Of a DNA stretch of 64,000 nt, positions 45,064 through 54,030 are shown one piece after another. Where the stretch lies: positions 747,698 through 811,697 of the forward strand of contig NZ_KE340297.1 in NCBI RefSeq assembly GCF_000413315.1, read 5' to 3'. Position 1 is the first letter of the stretch. Each line of letters begins with the position of its first letter. This stretch comes from Propionibacterium sp. oral taxon 192 str. F0372 (GTDB lineage Bacteria; Actinomycetota; Actinomycetes; Propionibacteriales; Propionibacteriaceae). The notes beneath the pieces are model-generated. The model did no database searches and was not told the origin of the DNA. It saw only the letters and a program-made list of their open reading frames with translations. The position numbers were made by a program, and so were the translations under genes.

Positions 45064-47115
45064 TCACTTCATACCCGCCTGGATCGCTGTGATGGCGACG
45101 GTGTTCACGATGTCGGAGACCAATGCCCCACGCGACAGATCGTTCACCGGCTTATTCAACCCCTGCAGCACCGGCCCGACGGCCAAGGCATTCGCCGAAC
45201 GCTGCACCGCCTTATAGGTGGTATTCCCGGTCTTCAGGTCGGGGAAGACGAAGACCGTCGCCCGCCCGGCCACCGGGGAATCCGGCATCTTGGTGCGCGC
45301 CACCGATGGGGTGGTCGCCGCGTCGTACTGCAGCGGCCCGTCAACCAGCAGATCAGGGGCCTTCTCTCGCACCAACCGGGTCGCCTCGACGGTGGCATCC
45401 ACATCCGGGCCCGATCCGGAACTGCCCGTCGAATAGGACAGCATCGCCACCCTGGGGGTGATGCCGAACTGCTCGGCGGTCCGCGCCGAGGAAATGGCGA
45501 TGTCGGCGACCTGGTCTGGGGTTGGGTTCGGGTTCACCGCGCAATCGCCGAAGACCAGCACCCGGTCGGCGAGACACATGAGGAAGGCCGAGGAGACCAC
45601 CGAGGTGCCAGGCGCGGTGCGGATCACCTCAAGAGCCGGGCGGATGGTGTGGGCGGTAGTGTTCACCGAACCCGAAACCATGCCGTCGGCGAGATTCTCC
45701 AGCACCATCATCGTGCCGAAATAGGAGACGTCGGCCACCTTGATTCTGGCCTGATCGAAGGTGACCCCCTTCTTGGCCCGCAGTTCGGCGTAGCGGCGGG
45801 CGAAGGAATCCAGCAGTTCGCTGGTTGCCGGATTGATGATCTGCACCCCATCCAGACACAGCCCCAACTCGGCTTGGCGGCGCTCGATCACCTCCGGATC
45901 ACCCAGCAGCGTGAGCCGACAGATCCGGTCTCGCACCAGCCGGTCTGCGGCCTTGAGAATGCGCTCCTCGGTGCCCTCGGGCAGCACGATGTGCCGGTCT
46001 GCCTTGCGTGCCTCCGACAGTAACCGGTGCTCGAACATCATCGGGGTGACGACGTCGTCATCGCCCACGACGCCCTTCGCGGAAATCAGGCAGGCGATGT
46101 CCACCTGGGCGCCGACGATCCGCTTCGCCTCGGCACACTGCACCGCAGTGAACCAGGAGGCGCACCCACCGGCGGCACGACAGCTGGCAGAGGTCTCAGC
46201 CACGTCGCAAGGAGTCGACAACAGCGGCACCGGTACCTTCAGCCGGTCCCACAACCGCACCACCTCACCGGCGGCACCGGCACCTGCCATGACGACCGCA
46301 CCCGGGTGGGTGAACCCACCTGCGGTTAGCCCAATCGCCAGGCCCAGCCCGAGATCGGTACGCGCAGCATCGCAGATCACCGTCTGACCAGGCTCAATGA
46401 CATCCAGCAGATCGGCCAACCCACCGTCGGCGACGAGCACGTCCCCGGTATTCCAGTCGGTGGCTGCGGGCCCGGCAAGCAAGGTCGCGTCAACGGTAGG
46501 GCAGTCATCCGTGCGCTGGCCCAGCCCCTGCGGGGTGATCCGATCGACGACGAAACCCGGGACGCAGGTCTGCCCCAGGTCCTCGGTGGTCAGGCAGTCG
46601 TGGGCGCTGCGAACAGTGATGAACCCGGCCACCCGGGCATGATTGCGCAGGGCCTCGTCGACCGCGGCATTGACGCGTTCGTTGATGCGCTGGGCGCCAC
46701 CGGCGCAGGGAACGACCAAGGTCAGCGGAATGCCGAGATTCGCGGCAATGCGGGTATGCCAGGCGAACCCGACAGGCGCTAGCGGCCCGTCGAACTCGGA
46801 GCCGATGACCACCATCGCCTCGTGACGAGCCGAGATCTGTGACCAAGCCTCGATAATCCGGGCCATCGCCGCATCCGGATCGGCCAGCAGCTCCGCAGCA
46901 CTCACCGGCTGCGGGCCGACCTCAATGCGGGTGCCCAGCTGCTGGGCGATGGCCGCAGCGAGGGGGTCAACGGGGCTCGGGGTGATGGGACGGAACACTC
47001 CCACCCGCCCGCGGTCACCGAGATGGGCGCCCACCCCGACGGCGAGTGCCAGGAGCTGATCGCATTCTCTGGTCGGGCACAGGTAGACGACGGGCCCGGA
47101 CTGGATCACATCCAT
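45064..47115 (-). CDS. pta: Phosphate acetyltransferase, full-length type
   Basis: 683 residues. The N-terminal part (about 1-330) has the P-loop-like and DRTGG-type regulatory halves of long Pta enzymes. The catalytic part (about 360-683) includes IVLPEGTEERILKAADRL, DGMVSGSVNTTAHTIRPAL, YSTGSSGSGPDVDATVEA and FPDLKTGNTTYKAVQR. It converts acetyl-CoA to acetyl-phosphate. In this eut operon it replaces the short EutD or a PduL-type enzyme. No encapsulation peptide is evident, so it may work in the cytosol. Confidence 0.94.
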   Translation of the reverse strand: MDVIQSGPVVYLCPTRECDQLLALAVGVGAHLGDRGRVGVFRPITPSPVDPLAAAIAQQLGTRIEVGPQPVSAAELLADPDAAMARIIEAWSQISARHEAMVVIGSEFDGPLAPVGFAWHTRIAANLGIPLTLVVPCAGGAQRINERVNAAVDEALRNHARVAGFITVRSAHDCLTTEDLGQTCVPGFVVDRITPQGLGQRTDDCPTVDATLLAGPAATDWNTGDVLVADGGLADLLDVIEPGQTVICDAARTDLGLGLAIGLTAGGFTHPGAVVMAGAGAAGEVVRLWDRLKVPVPLLSTPCDVAETSASCRAAGGCASWFTAVQCAEAKRIVGAQVDIACLISAKGVVGDDDVVTPMMFEHRLLSEARKADRHIVLPEGTEERILKAADRLVRDRICRLTLLGDPEVIERRQAELGLCLDGVQIINPATSELLDSFARRYAELRAKKGVTFDQARIKVADVSYFGTMMVLENLADGMVSGSVNTTAHTIRPALEVIRTAPGTSVVSSAFLMCLADRVLVFGDCAVNPNPTPDQVADIAISSARTAEQFGITPRVAMLSYSTGSSGSGPDVDATVEATRLVREKAPDLLVDGPLQYDAATTPSVARTKMPDSPVAGRATVFVFPDLKTGNTTYKAVQRSANALAVGPVLQGLNKPVNDLSRGALVSDIVNTVAITAIQAGMK

Positions 47116-47256
47116 CGGATGACCGCCCCCACCAGATGCTTCCCGAAGACGACCGCGCGTCCCATGCCTTGCTCCTCACGATATTGTTCTGGCGTGCGCG
47201 GCATCGCTGCCTCGCCCACCGCGGATCCGGTCACCGGCGTGCACCCGGAGGTGCAT

Positions 47257-47958
47257 TCACCGGGTGGTGTCCCCCTTCAGTTCCAGCTGAAGGCATTCAA
47301 CGACGGCGCCCAGTTGGTGCAGGCCCTGTCGAACCGCCATGGCCCACGCCGACGGGCGCGGACCGAAGCCCTGACGGGCCAGTACCTCGATCTCCCGGAT
47401 CTCGCAGCGCACCCGGTTTAACCGGTGCTGCAGGAGCGGGTCTTCGACCCCCACGATAGGCGGTGGCGTTGTGGGGCAGTCTTCGCCGCCCGGCGATAGG
47501 TCGTCGCCGGGCGCAGCGAGCCCATCGACCAGCTGGCTCGTGGCCTCGGCTGCGATGAGCAGCGAGCAGAAATCGGCGAGCGCACCGAGGCTGGAACACA
47601 GCTGTGCCCGGCCCTCGTCGTGTGCGGCCCGCTGGATGAACAGGATCGTCGCATGCACGGTTGCGAGCCGGGCACCGAGCATGGCGCGGGCGACACCCTG
47701 CGGGGAGTCGTCGAATGTACCGGGATCATCTGGCACGACCCGGCCACCTGCCCCGGCAATGCGATCCGCACTCCGGTCTGGGGGAAGACTTGCGTCGGCG
47801 ACCAGTCCCGGTTCGTCGCCGGGAATCAGCACGACATCCCACTGTTTCACAAAGTCAGCAGCCGAAGGCGTGAGCCGCGCCCCGGCCGGAACGGTCACTG
47901 ACTGTCCCGGTCGGGGGTGACGAATCCACGACCTGAGGTCCGCCTCGGTGATGATCAC
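47257..47958 (-). CDS. eutT: EutT-type corrinoid adenosyltransferase
   Basis: 233 residues. The start IITEADLRSWI, then VTVPAGARLTPSAADFVKQW, matches EutT proteins, and the C-terminal helical region RLNRVRCEIREIEVLARQGF fits the ATP- and corrinoid-binding helices. EutT makes adenosylcobalamin for ethanolamine ammonia-lyase. The His...CCxxC metal-binding motif of enterobacterial EutT is absent; Cys residues are scattered. GTG 47958 overlaps the eutQ stop (GTGA). Confidence 0.85.
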   Translation of the reverse strand: MIITEADLRSWIRHPRPGQSVTVPAGARLTPSAADFVKQWDVVLIPGDEPGLVADASLPPDRSADRIAGAGGRVVPDDPGTFDDSPQGVARAMLGARLATVHATILFIQRAAHDEGRAQLCSSLGALADFCSLLIAAEATSQLVDGLAAPGDDLSPGGEDCPTTPPPIVGVEDPLLQHRLNRVRCEIREIEVLARQGFGPRPSAWAMAVRQGLHQLGAVVECLQLELKGDTTR

Positions 47959-48623
47959 CCGATCTGGTCCTCCCAGTTGGCGGGGAAGGTCACGTAGACA
48001 AACTTCGCCCAGCTGGGGGTGCCGAAGGTGATGCTGGAGCCTTTGGGCACGTACAGCACGTCACCGGGTCGGCCAACCTTCCCACCAGCATCACCGCCGA
48101 GATGCAATTCGCCCTCAAGCACGATCTGCACCTCGTCATAGGTGAGTGTCCAGGGGAACTCGCCCGCGGTGATCTCCATGTACCCGGCAGCCATCGGGGC
48201 ACCGTCATCGCCAGTGACCACGTCGCCGGTGCGCACCTGCATACCCGGGGGCGGTCCCGGGTAGGGGAAGGGCTCCATCGTCGCATCGGTCTGCGTCGCA
48301 TGCTTGACCGGATGGCGGCGGGTGACGGGCGCGGGAGTCACGGTCTCGCCCCGGGCCATCACCGAAGCGACGATCGCCCGGATGCGATCGGTCAGTTCAT
48401 CGGTGTCTGCGACCCGATCGGCAGTGGTGTCCGCCCGGGCAGGAGCCGGGACGGAGGCCGCCGGTTCCGGGACCGGCACGTTCCCCTCCACGATGGTCAC
48501 CCCGAGATCCTTGGCCAGATCCGCTGCCAAGGCGGTGACCAGGGTTCCCGGTCCGGCGTGCAGCACCCCACCGCTGCTTGCGGCGTTCTTCACGTCGGTG
48601 GCGGTCAGCACCTGTGCAGCCAT
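47955..48623 (-). CDS. eutQ: EutQ, cupin-fold acetate-kinase-like protein
   Basis: 222 residues. The N-terminal helix-rich part (VLTATDVKNAASSGGVLHAG) is linked by an Ala/Pro stretch to a C-terminal cupin, with VRTGDVVTGDDGAPMAAGYM, WTLTYDEVQIVLEGEL and GRPGDVLYVPKGSSI. EutQ has acetate kinase activity in Salmonella, so it could complete ATP formation from acetyl-phosphate made by the adjacent Pta. ATG 48623 has a strong ggaggaggt site. Confidence 0.92.
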   Translation of the reverse strand: MAAQVLTATDVKNAASSGGVLHAGPGTLVTALAADLAKDLGVTIVEGNVPVPEPAASVPAPARADTTADRVADTDELTDRIRAIVASVMARGETVTPAPVTRRHPVKHATQTDATMEPFPYPGPPPGMQVRTGDVVTGDDGAPMAAGYMEITAGEFPWTLTYDEVQIVLEGELHLGGDAGGKVGRPGDVLYVPKGSSITFGTPSWAKFVYVTFPANWEDQIG

Positions 48624-48661
48624 GTGGTTTCACCTCCTCCTGGTTCCCCCACGAGAACCTG

Positions 48662-49132
48662 TCAGCGAGAAGGAAGGATGATCTCGACGTCGGAATGCGG
48701 GCGCGGGATGACGTGCACCGAGATGAGCTCGCCAACCCGGGCAGCGGCAGCCGCACCGGCATCGGTGGCAGCCTTCACTGCGCCGACGTCGCCACGGACC
48801 ATGACGGTCACGTAACCGGCGCCGATCTGCTCCTTGCCGATCAGCTTCACGTTGGCGGCTTTGACCATGGCGTCAGCCGCCTCGATGCTGCCAATCAGAC
48901 CCTTGGTCTCGACCATGCCGAGAGCAGTCATATTGATGTCAGCCACTGGAGTGCTCCTTTTCTCTTCCTCTGTTGAGGTCTTGGCTTTTGTTGTCGTTGT
49001 CCCGGCGGGTGCCGGGGCTTGTTTGTTTTCCTTGCTGGTCACCGGTGCCTCCCCATCGGTGACCGGGGCCTGCTTCGCACCGGATGCCTGCTGGCCGGTT
49101 GTCGTCTGCTTGCTGCTGGTCGTCGCTGCCAC
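48662..49132 (-). CDS. eutM: Hexameric shell protein BMC-H with 62-residue N-terminal extension and internal start
   Basis: The long form (156 residues) begins at GTG 49132, seven bases after a perfect aggagg site (49140-49145). Residues 1-62 are Thr/Lys/Ala/Gln-rich and probably disordered. Residues 63-156 are a standard BMC-H domain ([20 protein letters not shown]; pore loop [10 protein letters not shown]). A second GTG at 48946, seven bases after aaaggag (48954-48960), opens a normal-length 94-residue protein. Both forms are probably made. The domain is close to PduA/PduJ in protein sequence but well diverged in DNA. This is the only standard BMC-H gene in the eut operon. Confidence 0.88.
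   Translation of the reverse strand: MAATTSSKQTTTGQQASGAKQAPVTDGEAPVTSKENKQAPAPAGTTTTKAKTSTEEEKRSTPVADINMTALGMVETKGLIGSIEAADAMVKAANVKLIGKEQIGAGYVTVMVRGDVGAVKAATDAGAAAAARVGELISVHVIPRPHSDVEIILPSR
48944..48960 (-). promoter_or_regulatory. Internal ribosome binding site and GTG start within the eutM gene
   Basis: aaaggag (48954-48960) is followed by a 7-base spacer and GTG (48944-48946). The short product starts [15 protein letters not shown] after its Met. The spacing is the same as at the upstream start. Confidence 0.7.
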
Positions 49133-49143
49133 AACTCACCCTC

Positions 49144-50646
49144 CTACTTCCGCAGTTCCGCAAGAATCCGCTGCACAACCTGTTCGATCACCTGGGAGTC
49201 TGAGGGGGCCGGGGCAGCCTCAGACGCATCGGTGGGCGAACCGTCAACGATCCCTGCATGGGCGCGAGCCTCGGCAGGAGGATTGTTCAGATGATAAGCG
49301 ACCCGCTTCACGTTGAGAACGTGCTCGACGGTGATGTTGTCCGACACCGACGCCCCGCCGATACCGCCGGGGGCCAAGGTGAGCGAGGGGCGGATGCCGG
49401 TGGTGAAACCGACTCCACCCAGCGATCCCCAGGTGTTGACCATCATGCGGAAGGCCGGTTTCTCGATGGCGAAGGCCATGATGGCCTCCTCATCGCGGGA
49501 GTGGATGGTCAGCGAGTGTCCGTCACCACCGAATTTCAGCAATTCGATGGCCAGTTCGCAGCCGGCCCGCCAACCGTCGGCCTCCATCCACCCCAGCACC
49601 GTGGTGAGTTTCTCGCGGGACAGCGGATGCTTCGGCCCGATTCCATCCAGCGGCACGACGAGGATCCGGCTCCCCGGATCGACATCGATACCCACGGCCT
49701 TGCCCAGCGCCTGCGGGGTGCGACCGACGAACTCGGCGTTCATCATCCCGTTGGGCCGGAACATCACCTTGGCCAGCCGATCGGCCTCCTCTCTGGAGAG
49801 GAACTGGGCCCCGCGGGCCTGCATCTCCTCCTTGAGGCGTGCGGCGATCGGACGGTCGGCGATGACGGTCTGCTCGGTGGCGCAGATGGTGGAGCAGTCG
49901 AAAGATTTCGATTCCACGATCATCTGGGCCGCCCGCACCACATGGGCGGTGCGGTCGACGTAGCAGGGTCCGTTGCCGGGCCCCACTCCCAGGGCTGGCT
50001 TGCCCGTGGAGTGAGCGGCCTTCACCATGCCGGGACCGCCAGTAGCCAAGATCATGTTGATCGCATAGTGGTGCATCAGCTCATTGGTTCCGGCCAAGGA
50101 GATCTCGGTCATGCAGGAGATCATTCCCTTGGGCAAGCCAGCGGCCTCGGCAGCCTCGGCCATCACCCTCACCGCCGCAGAGGTGGACTTCACGGCGGTG
50201 GGATGGGGAACCACGACGATGGCGTCACGCGCCTTGATGGCGATCAAAATCTTGTAGATCGCCGTCGAGGTCGGATTGGTCGACGGAGTGAGCGCGCACA
50301 GCACACCCACCGGCCAACCGATTTCCACCACCTTGTTCTTCTCGTCACGACGCAGCACTCCGCAGGTGGGGACATCTTTGATGTCGTCCCACACTCCCTG
50401 GGCAGCGAACTCGTTCTTGAGCTTCTTGTGGGCCGGGTATCCGAAACCGGTCTCGTCGTGGGCCATCTGGCCCAGACGTCCAGCTTCGCGCATGGCGGCC
50501 GCCACCATCGCTTCGCAGATACGGTCGACCTGCTGCTGGGATGCGAACTGGAAAGACCGCATGGCCTCCCGGGCCGCCACGGCCAGGTCACGTGCCTGCT
50601 GAACGGAACGCAGATCCTTGTCAATCGTTGCTTCGGTCATCTCCAC
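49144..50646 (-). CDS. eutE: CoA-acylating acetaldehyde dehydrogenase with C-terminal encapsulation peptide
   Basis: 500 residues. It oxidises acetaldehyde to acetyl-CoA. Motifs are LTPSTNPTSTAIYKILIA, GGPGMVKAAHSTGKPALGVG and the catalytic Cys in FDCSTICATEQ. After a flexible linker the last 18 residues (DSQVIEQVVQRILAELRK) form an amphipathic targeting helix. It differs clearly from the pdu-locus enzyme, whose helix is N-terminal. GTG 50646 follows gaggg; ATG 50640 is possible. Confidence 0.92.
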   Translation of the reverse strand: MEMTEATIDKDLRSVQQARDLAVAAREAMRSFQFASQQQVDRICEAMVAAAMREAGRLGQMAHDETGFGYPAHKKLKNEFAAQGVWDDIKDVPTCGVLRRDEKNKVVEIGWPVGVLCALTPSTNPTSTAIYKILIAIKARDAIVVVPHPTAVKSTSAAVRVMAEAAEAAGLPKGMISCMTEISLAGTNELMHHYAINMILATGGPGMVKAAHSTGKPALGVGPGNGPCYVDRTAHVVRAAQMIVESKSFDCSTICATEQTVIADRPIAARLKEEMQARGAQFLSREEADRLAKVMFRPNGMMNAEFVGRTPQALGKAVGIDVDPGSRILVVPLDGIGPKHPLSREKLTTVLGWMEADGWRAGCELAIELLKFGGDGHSLTIHSRDEEAIMAFAIEKPAFRMMVNTWGSLGGVGFTTGIRPSLTLAPGGIGGASVSDNITVEHVLNVKRVAYHLNNPPAEARAHAGIVDGSPTDASEAAPAPSDSQVIEQVVQRILAELRK

Positions 50647-50658
50647 GGTTCCCAGCCC

Positions 50659-51315
50659 TCAGTACTGCTTGGGCGCCGAGGCGACATCAAGAACGGCGGA
50701 CTGGAAGGCCGCGCAAGCAGCGCGGCAGGCGCTTTGCGAGCCGGTGAGTAAACCACCAGAGAAGTTGGTCTCGCTCGGGGGCGCGAAATGGACCTTCATA
50801 TCGACATCGGCGGCCTTCATCGCCAAATCCAGACCCCAGGTCGCCTCCAGCGGCGGGGCGATGAGATAGGCCAGCGATTCGCCGGGGTTGATGCCCGCCT
50901 CCTTGGACAGGTAGGTGCCCGTCGCGGAGATCAGGTGCGGGAAGAAGGCCAGCTCGCCCGCCTCGTCGGCGGCGTAGAACCAAGCTTTCTCCTCGGCATG
51001 GGCGACGCAGGCGTCGATGCCGGAACGGACCTCTGCCGGGGTGGGACCGGCGAGCATGCCGATGATCTCGCCCGACAAGGGACCCGATGCATGTGCTGAA
51101 CCGGCATAGAAGCTCTTGGCGTAGACGACGTCCACCTCGGCGAATTTGGTCGCCTCGTCGAGGGACACGTACAGCGAATCGTCGATATCACAGGTGATGA
51201 TGCCCAGGGCCCGGTGATGGTCCTGCAGATCCAGGAACTCGGCGAACCCGCGGTCGACGTTGGAGATCAGACGTACGGCCAGAATGGTCGGTTTGATCGG
51301 TTCAAGGATTCCCAT
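50659..51315 (-). CDS. eutL: Trimeric shell protein EutL, BMC-T
   Basis: 218 residues with two fused BMC domains: LAVRLISNVDRGFAEFLDL, DEATKFAEVDVVYAKSFYAG and a second half with GLDLAMKAADVDMKVHFAPP. EutL trimers form gated pores in the shell. ATG 51315 is seven bases after aaggaag; a TTG at 51321 in frame is less likely. It sits between eutC and eutE as in most eut operons. Confidence 0.94.
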   Translation of the reverse strand: MGILEPIKPTILAVRLISNVDRGFAEFLDLQDHHRALGIITCDIDDSLYVSLDEATKFAEVDVVYAKSFYAGSAHASGPLSGEIIGMLAGPTPAEVRSGIDACVAHAEEKAWFYAADEAGELAFFPHLISATGTYLSKEAGINPGESLAYLIAPPLEATWGLDLAMKAADVDMKVHFAPPSETNFSGGLLTGSQSACRAACAAFQSAVLDVASAPKQY

Positions 51316-51331
51316 TGTCAATCTTCCTTAC

Positions 51332-52234
51332 CTAGTCCTTGGCCACTTCGCGAAGCTGCACACCGGATGCCGAATGCTGGATCATCCGTTTGATGAAATC
51401 GACGATGTAGGCACCGGCCTCCAGCGGGTTGGTTCCGCCATGAGTGGTGATCATGCAGATCAGGTCACGATCGGCGTCCGACTTACCCGGCTGCGGGTCG
51501 TAACCCATGTAGGCGCTCATGGCGTCGGCGATACCCAAACCAGGACGTTCACCGATAAGCAGGATGAGCACCTTGGCACCGATGATCGAATTGACGTCGT
51601 TCATGATGCCGACGCGACCGTTCTCGATGAAGAACGGGGTGCCGATGGACAGGCCAGCCGACTTCAGGCCCTGTTCGATGACCGGGTAGATGTTCGGCAG
51701 GTTGTTGTCGATGGCCGCAGCGGACAACCCGTCGGCAACGCAGATCTGGACGTCGGGGTGCTTGACGCATTTCTCCTCGATGGTCTTGCGGGCCTCGTCG
51801 CTCAGCTTGCGGCCTAGATCGGGACGCAGCAGGTATTCGGCACGGTCGGCCACCTGGGAGGTGACGGTGAACAGGCTGGAACGATCCCGAAGGTCCTCGC
51901 TCACCACACCATAGATGGCATCCTGGGTGACGCCGTGATCGGCCTGGAAGAGCAGGGCTGTTGCGGTCTTCGGACGGGCACCCGCACGGCCGACGGCCAA
52001 GCGGGCCGAGGTCGAGCTGACCATCTGGCGCAGCCCCTCGATGTCCTTCGGGTTGTCGACCAGGATCGCGTGCCGAGCTTCGGGGTCGGTGGGATCAGGA
52101 AGATCGATCACCAGTTCGCCGGAAGCCTCGGCAGCGCGGGCCGGTGCTGGGTCAGCGGTTGCGGCTGGGGCGAGACCCTCGCGGGACAGCTCGGCCAGCA
52201 CGCGCGAAACGATGTCTTCAATCGACTGGCTCAT
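51332..52234 (-). CDS. eutC: Ethanolamine ammonia-lyase small subunit
   Basis: 300 residues. The N-terminal SQSIEDIVSRVLAELSR is an encapsulation helix followed by an Ala/Pro linker. The core has ARLAVGRAGARPKTATALLF, FQADHGVTQDAIYGVVSED, NNLPNIYPVIEQGL and GERPGLGIADAMSAYMGY. It completes the B12-dependent lyase with EutB. ATG 52234 is preceded by ggaggt at seven bases; the GTG at 52243 overlaps the eutB stop. Confidence 0.95.
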   Translation of the reverse strand: MSQSIEDIVSRVLAELSREGLAPAATADPAPARAAEASGELVIDLPDPTDPEARHAILVDNPKDIEGLRQMVSSTSARLAVGRAGARPKTATALLFQADHGVTQDAIYGVVSEDLRDRSSLFTVTSQVADRAEYLLRPDLGRKLSDEARKTIEEKCVKHPDVQICVADGLSAAAIDNNLPNIYPVIEQGLKSAGLSIGTPFFIENGRVGIMNDVNSIIGAKVLILLIGERPGLGIADAMSAYMGYDPQPGKSDADRDLICMITTHGGTNPLEAGAYIVDFIKRMIQHSASGVQLREVAKD

Positions 52235-52239
52235 CACAG

Positions 52240-53607
52240 TCACCTCCGCAGGAACAAGGACGCGTCGCCGGCGATGTCAGTGAGGTGTCCGTCCTTCCAC
52301 AGCCCCACATCCTCCATCCACTTCTCAAATTCGGGCAACGGACGCAACTCCAGGGCCTGCCGTAGGGCGGGGGCGTCGTGGAAGCTGGTCGTCTGGTAGC
52401 TGAGCATCGCATCGTCGCCCATGGGGATGCCCATGATGAAGTTGATGCCGGCCGCGGCCAGCAGCACCGCCAGGTTGTCGTTGGAGTTCTGGTCGGCCTT
52501 TGCGTGGTTGGTGTAACACACGTCGCAGCCCATTGAGACGCCGGCCAGCTTGCCCATGAAATGGTCCTCCAAGCCGGCACGGATGATCTGCACCGAATCA
52601 TAAAGATATTCGGGGCCGATAAAACCGACCACGGTGTTCACTTGGTAAGGATTCCAGCGACGGGCGATGGCGTAGTTGCGGGCCTCCAGCACCAGTTGAT
52701 CGGCACCATTGTGGGCGTCGGCCGACAGGGCCGAACCCTGTCCGGTCTCGAAGTACATGTAGTTCGGGCCGGCCGTCCAGCAATACTTTTTGGCCAGCTC
52801 GTAGGCCTCGTCGAGCAGGCCGACGGACACCCCGAAGGATTCCATGGCTTTCTGCGAGCCCGCGATGGACTGGAAGATCAGACCGGCCGGGGCGCCACGA
52901 CGCAGGCACTCCATCTGGGTTGTGACGTGGGCCAGCACGCAGTTCTGGGTCGGTACCTCCCAGGTCTTGATGACGTCGTGGGTCATCTCCAGCAGGCGGG
53001 AGACCGAGCCGACGGTGTCGTCGGAAGGGTTGATACCGATCACCGAGTCGCCGGAACCGTAGGACAAGCCCTCGTAGGTGGCGGCACGGATGCCCTCCAC
53101 CGAGTCGGTCGGGTGGTTCGGTTGCAGGCGCGAGCCGATAGTGCCCTTGAGACCCATGGTGTTTTGGCAGTGGGTGACCACGCGGATCTTGCGGGCCGCG
53201 TAGACCAGGTCAAGATTGCCCATCAGCTTGGCGACGGCCGCGATCATCTCGCCGGTGAGAGAGCGTGAGATCCGGGCGATGTCGGCCCCGGTGGTCTTGT
53301 TCGACAACAGCCACTCGCGGAACTCGCCGACGGTCCATCCCTTGATCTCCTCGTAGATGGTCTCGTTGATCGCATCGTCGATCGCCCGGGTGACCTCGTC
53401 CTGGTCGTAGGGAACCACCGGGTTCTCCCGAAGGGCGCTCAGCGGAACTTCGGCGAGCACGTATCGTGCGGCCACGCGTTCGGCGGCCGAGCGAGCAGCA
53501 ATTCCTGCCTGCTGGTCTCCGGACTTCTCCTCGTTGGCCTTTGCCAGAAGCTCTTTGAGATCGGCGAATTCGTAGGTGTGCCCGAACAGCTTGGTTCGCA
53601 ACAACAT
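52240..53607 (-). CDS. eutB: Ethanolamine ammonia-lyase large subunit
   Basis: 455 residues, the family's usual length. The TIM-barrel catalytic subunit includes EIKGWTVGEFREWLLSN, IGSRLQPNHPTDSVEGIRA, YGSGDSVIGINPSDDT and MGCDVCYTNHAKADQNS. It converts ethanolamine to acetaldehyde and ammonia with adenosylcobalamin. ATG 53607 has a ggaggt site. Confidence 0.96.
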   Translation of the reverse strand: MLLRTKLFGHTYEFADLKELLAKANEEKSGDQQAGIAARSAAERVAARYVLAEVPLSALRENPVVPYDQDEVTRAIDDAINETIYEEIKGWTVGEFREWLLSNKTTGADIARISRSLTGEMIAAVAKLMGNLDLVYAARKIRVVTHCQNTMGLKGTIGSRLQPNHPTDSVEGIRAATYEGLSYGSGDSVIGINPSDDTVGSVSRLLEMTHDVIKTWEVPTQNCVLAHVTTQMECLRRGAPAGLIFQSIAGSQKAMESFGVSVGLLDEAYELAKKYCWTAGPNYMYFETGQGSALSADAHNGADQLVLEARNYAIARRWNPYQVNTVVGFIGPEYLYDSVQIIRAGLEDHFMGKLAGVSMGCDVCYTNHAKADQNSNDNLAVLLAAAGINFIMGIPMGDDAMLSYQTTSFHDAPALRQALELRPLPEFEKWMEDVGLWKDGHLTDIAGDASLFLRR

Positions 53608-53669
53608 CTACTTCACCTCCTGACGGTAGCGATCCATGTTTCCTGTCCTCTCGGAATTCAATGGTGACA

Positions 53670-53696
53670 CCTTTCCGCCAGCCACTGCCGGAAAGG
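53670..53696. other. Stem-loop between eutN and eutB
   Basis: cctttccg (53670-53677) pairs with cggaaagg (53689-53696) around an 11-base loop, within a 129-bp gap in an otherwise tight operon. Direct repeats gtgtcagccctt lie next to it, toward eutN. It may be a processing or partial-termination site that sets eutHN expression against eutBC; no T-run follows. Confidence 0.5.
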
Positions 53697-53736
53697 GTTG
53701 AACGTTGTTCAGTTGTGTCAGCCCTTCACAGCAGTG

Positions 53737-54027
53737 TCAGCCCTTGCGGAAGGTGACTTCGCCGGAAACCTCCATGGAATCCAGGATGGCCATGATCACC
53801 GCATCGACGGGCGTGTCACGCGTAGTGGCGGTGAATCGCCCAGCGCTGCCAGCAGAGACGAGCACCAGCTCACCCTCACCAGCACCGACGGCATCCACCG
53901 CCACATAGGGTTCACCGGTGATCTGGTCGTCCACCGAGGCATCCCGCACGACAAGTAGCTTCGCTCCGCGCAGGGAATCCTCCTTGATGGTGGAGACGGC
54001 CGAACCGACCACCCGGGCGATCCTCAT
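53737..54027 (-). CDS. eutN: Microcompartment vertex protein, BMC-P
   Basis: 96 residues of the EutN/CcmL family (RIARVVGSAVSTIKEDSL, then VAVDAVGAGEGELVLVSAG). Its pentamers close the shell vertices. It follows eutH by 3 bp. Together with pduN the locus encodes two vertex proteins, which suggests two distinct shells or shared assembly. Confidence 0.93.
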   Translation of the reverse strand: MRIARVVGSAVSTIKEDSLRGAKLLVVRDASVDDQITGEPYVAVDAVGAGEGELVLVSAGSAGRFTATTRDTPVDAVIMAILDSMEVSGEVTFRKG

Positions 54028-54030
54028 TGC

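Noticed and set aside
49258-50751. Open frame of 497 codons on the plus strand opposite eutE
   Set aside because: Antisense to eutE, whose catalytic Cys and family motifs are certain; the shadow has no recognisable domain.
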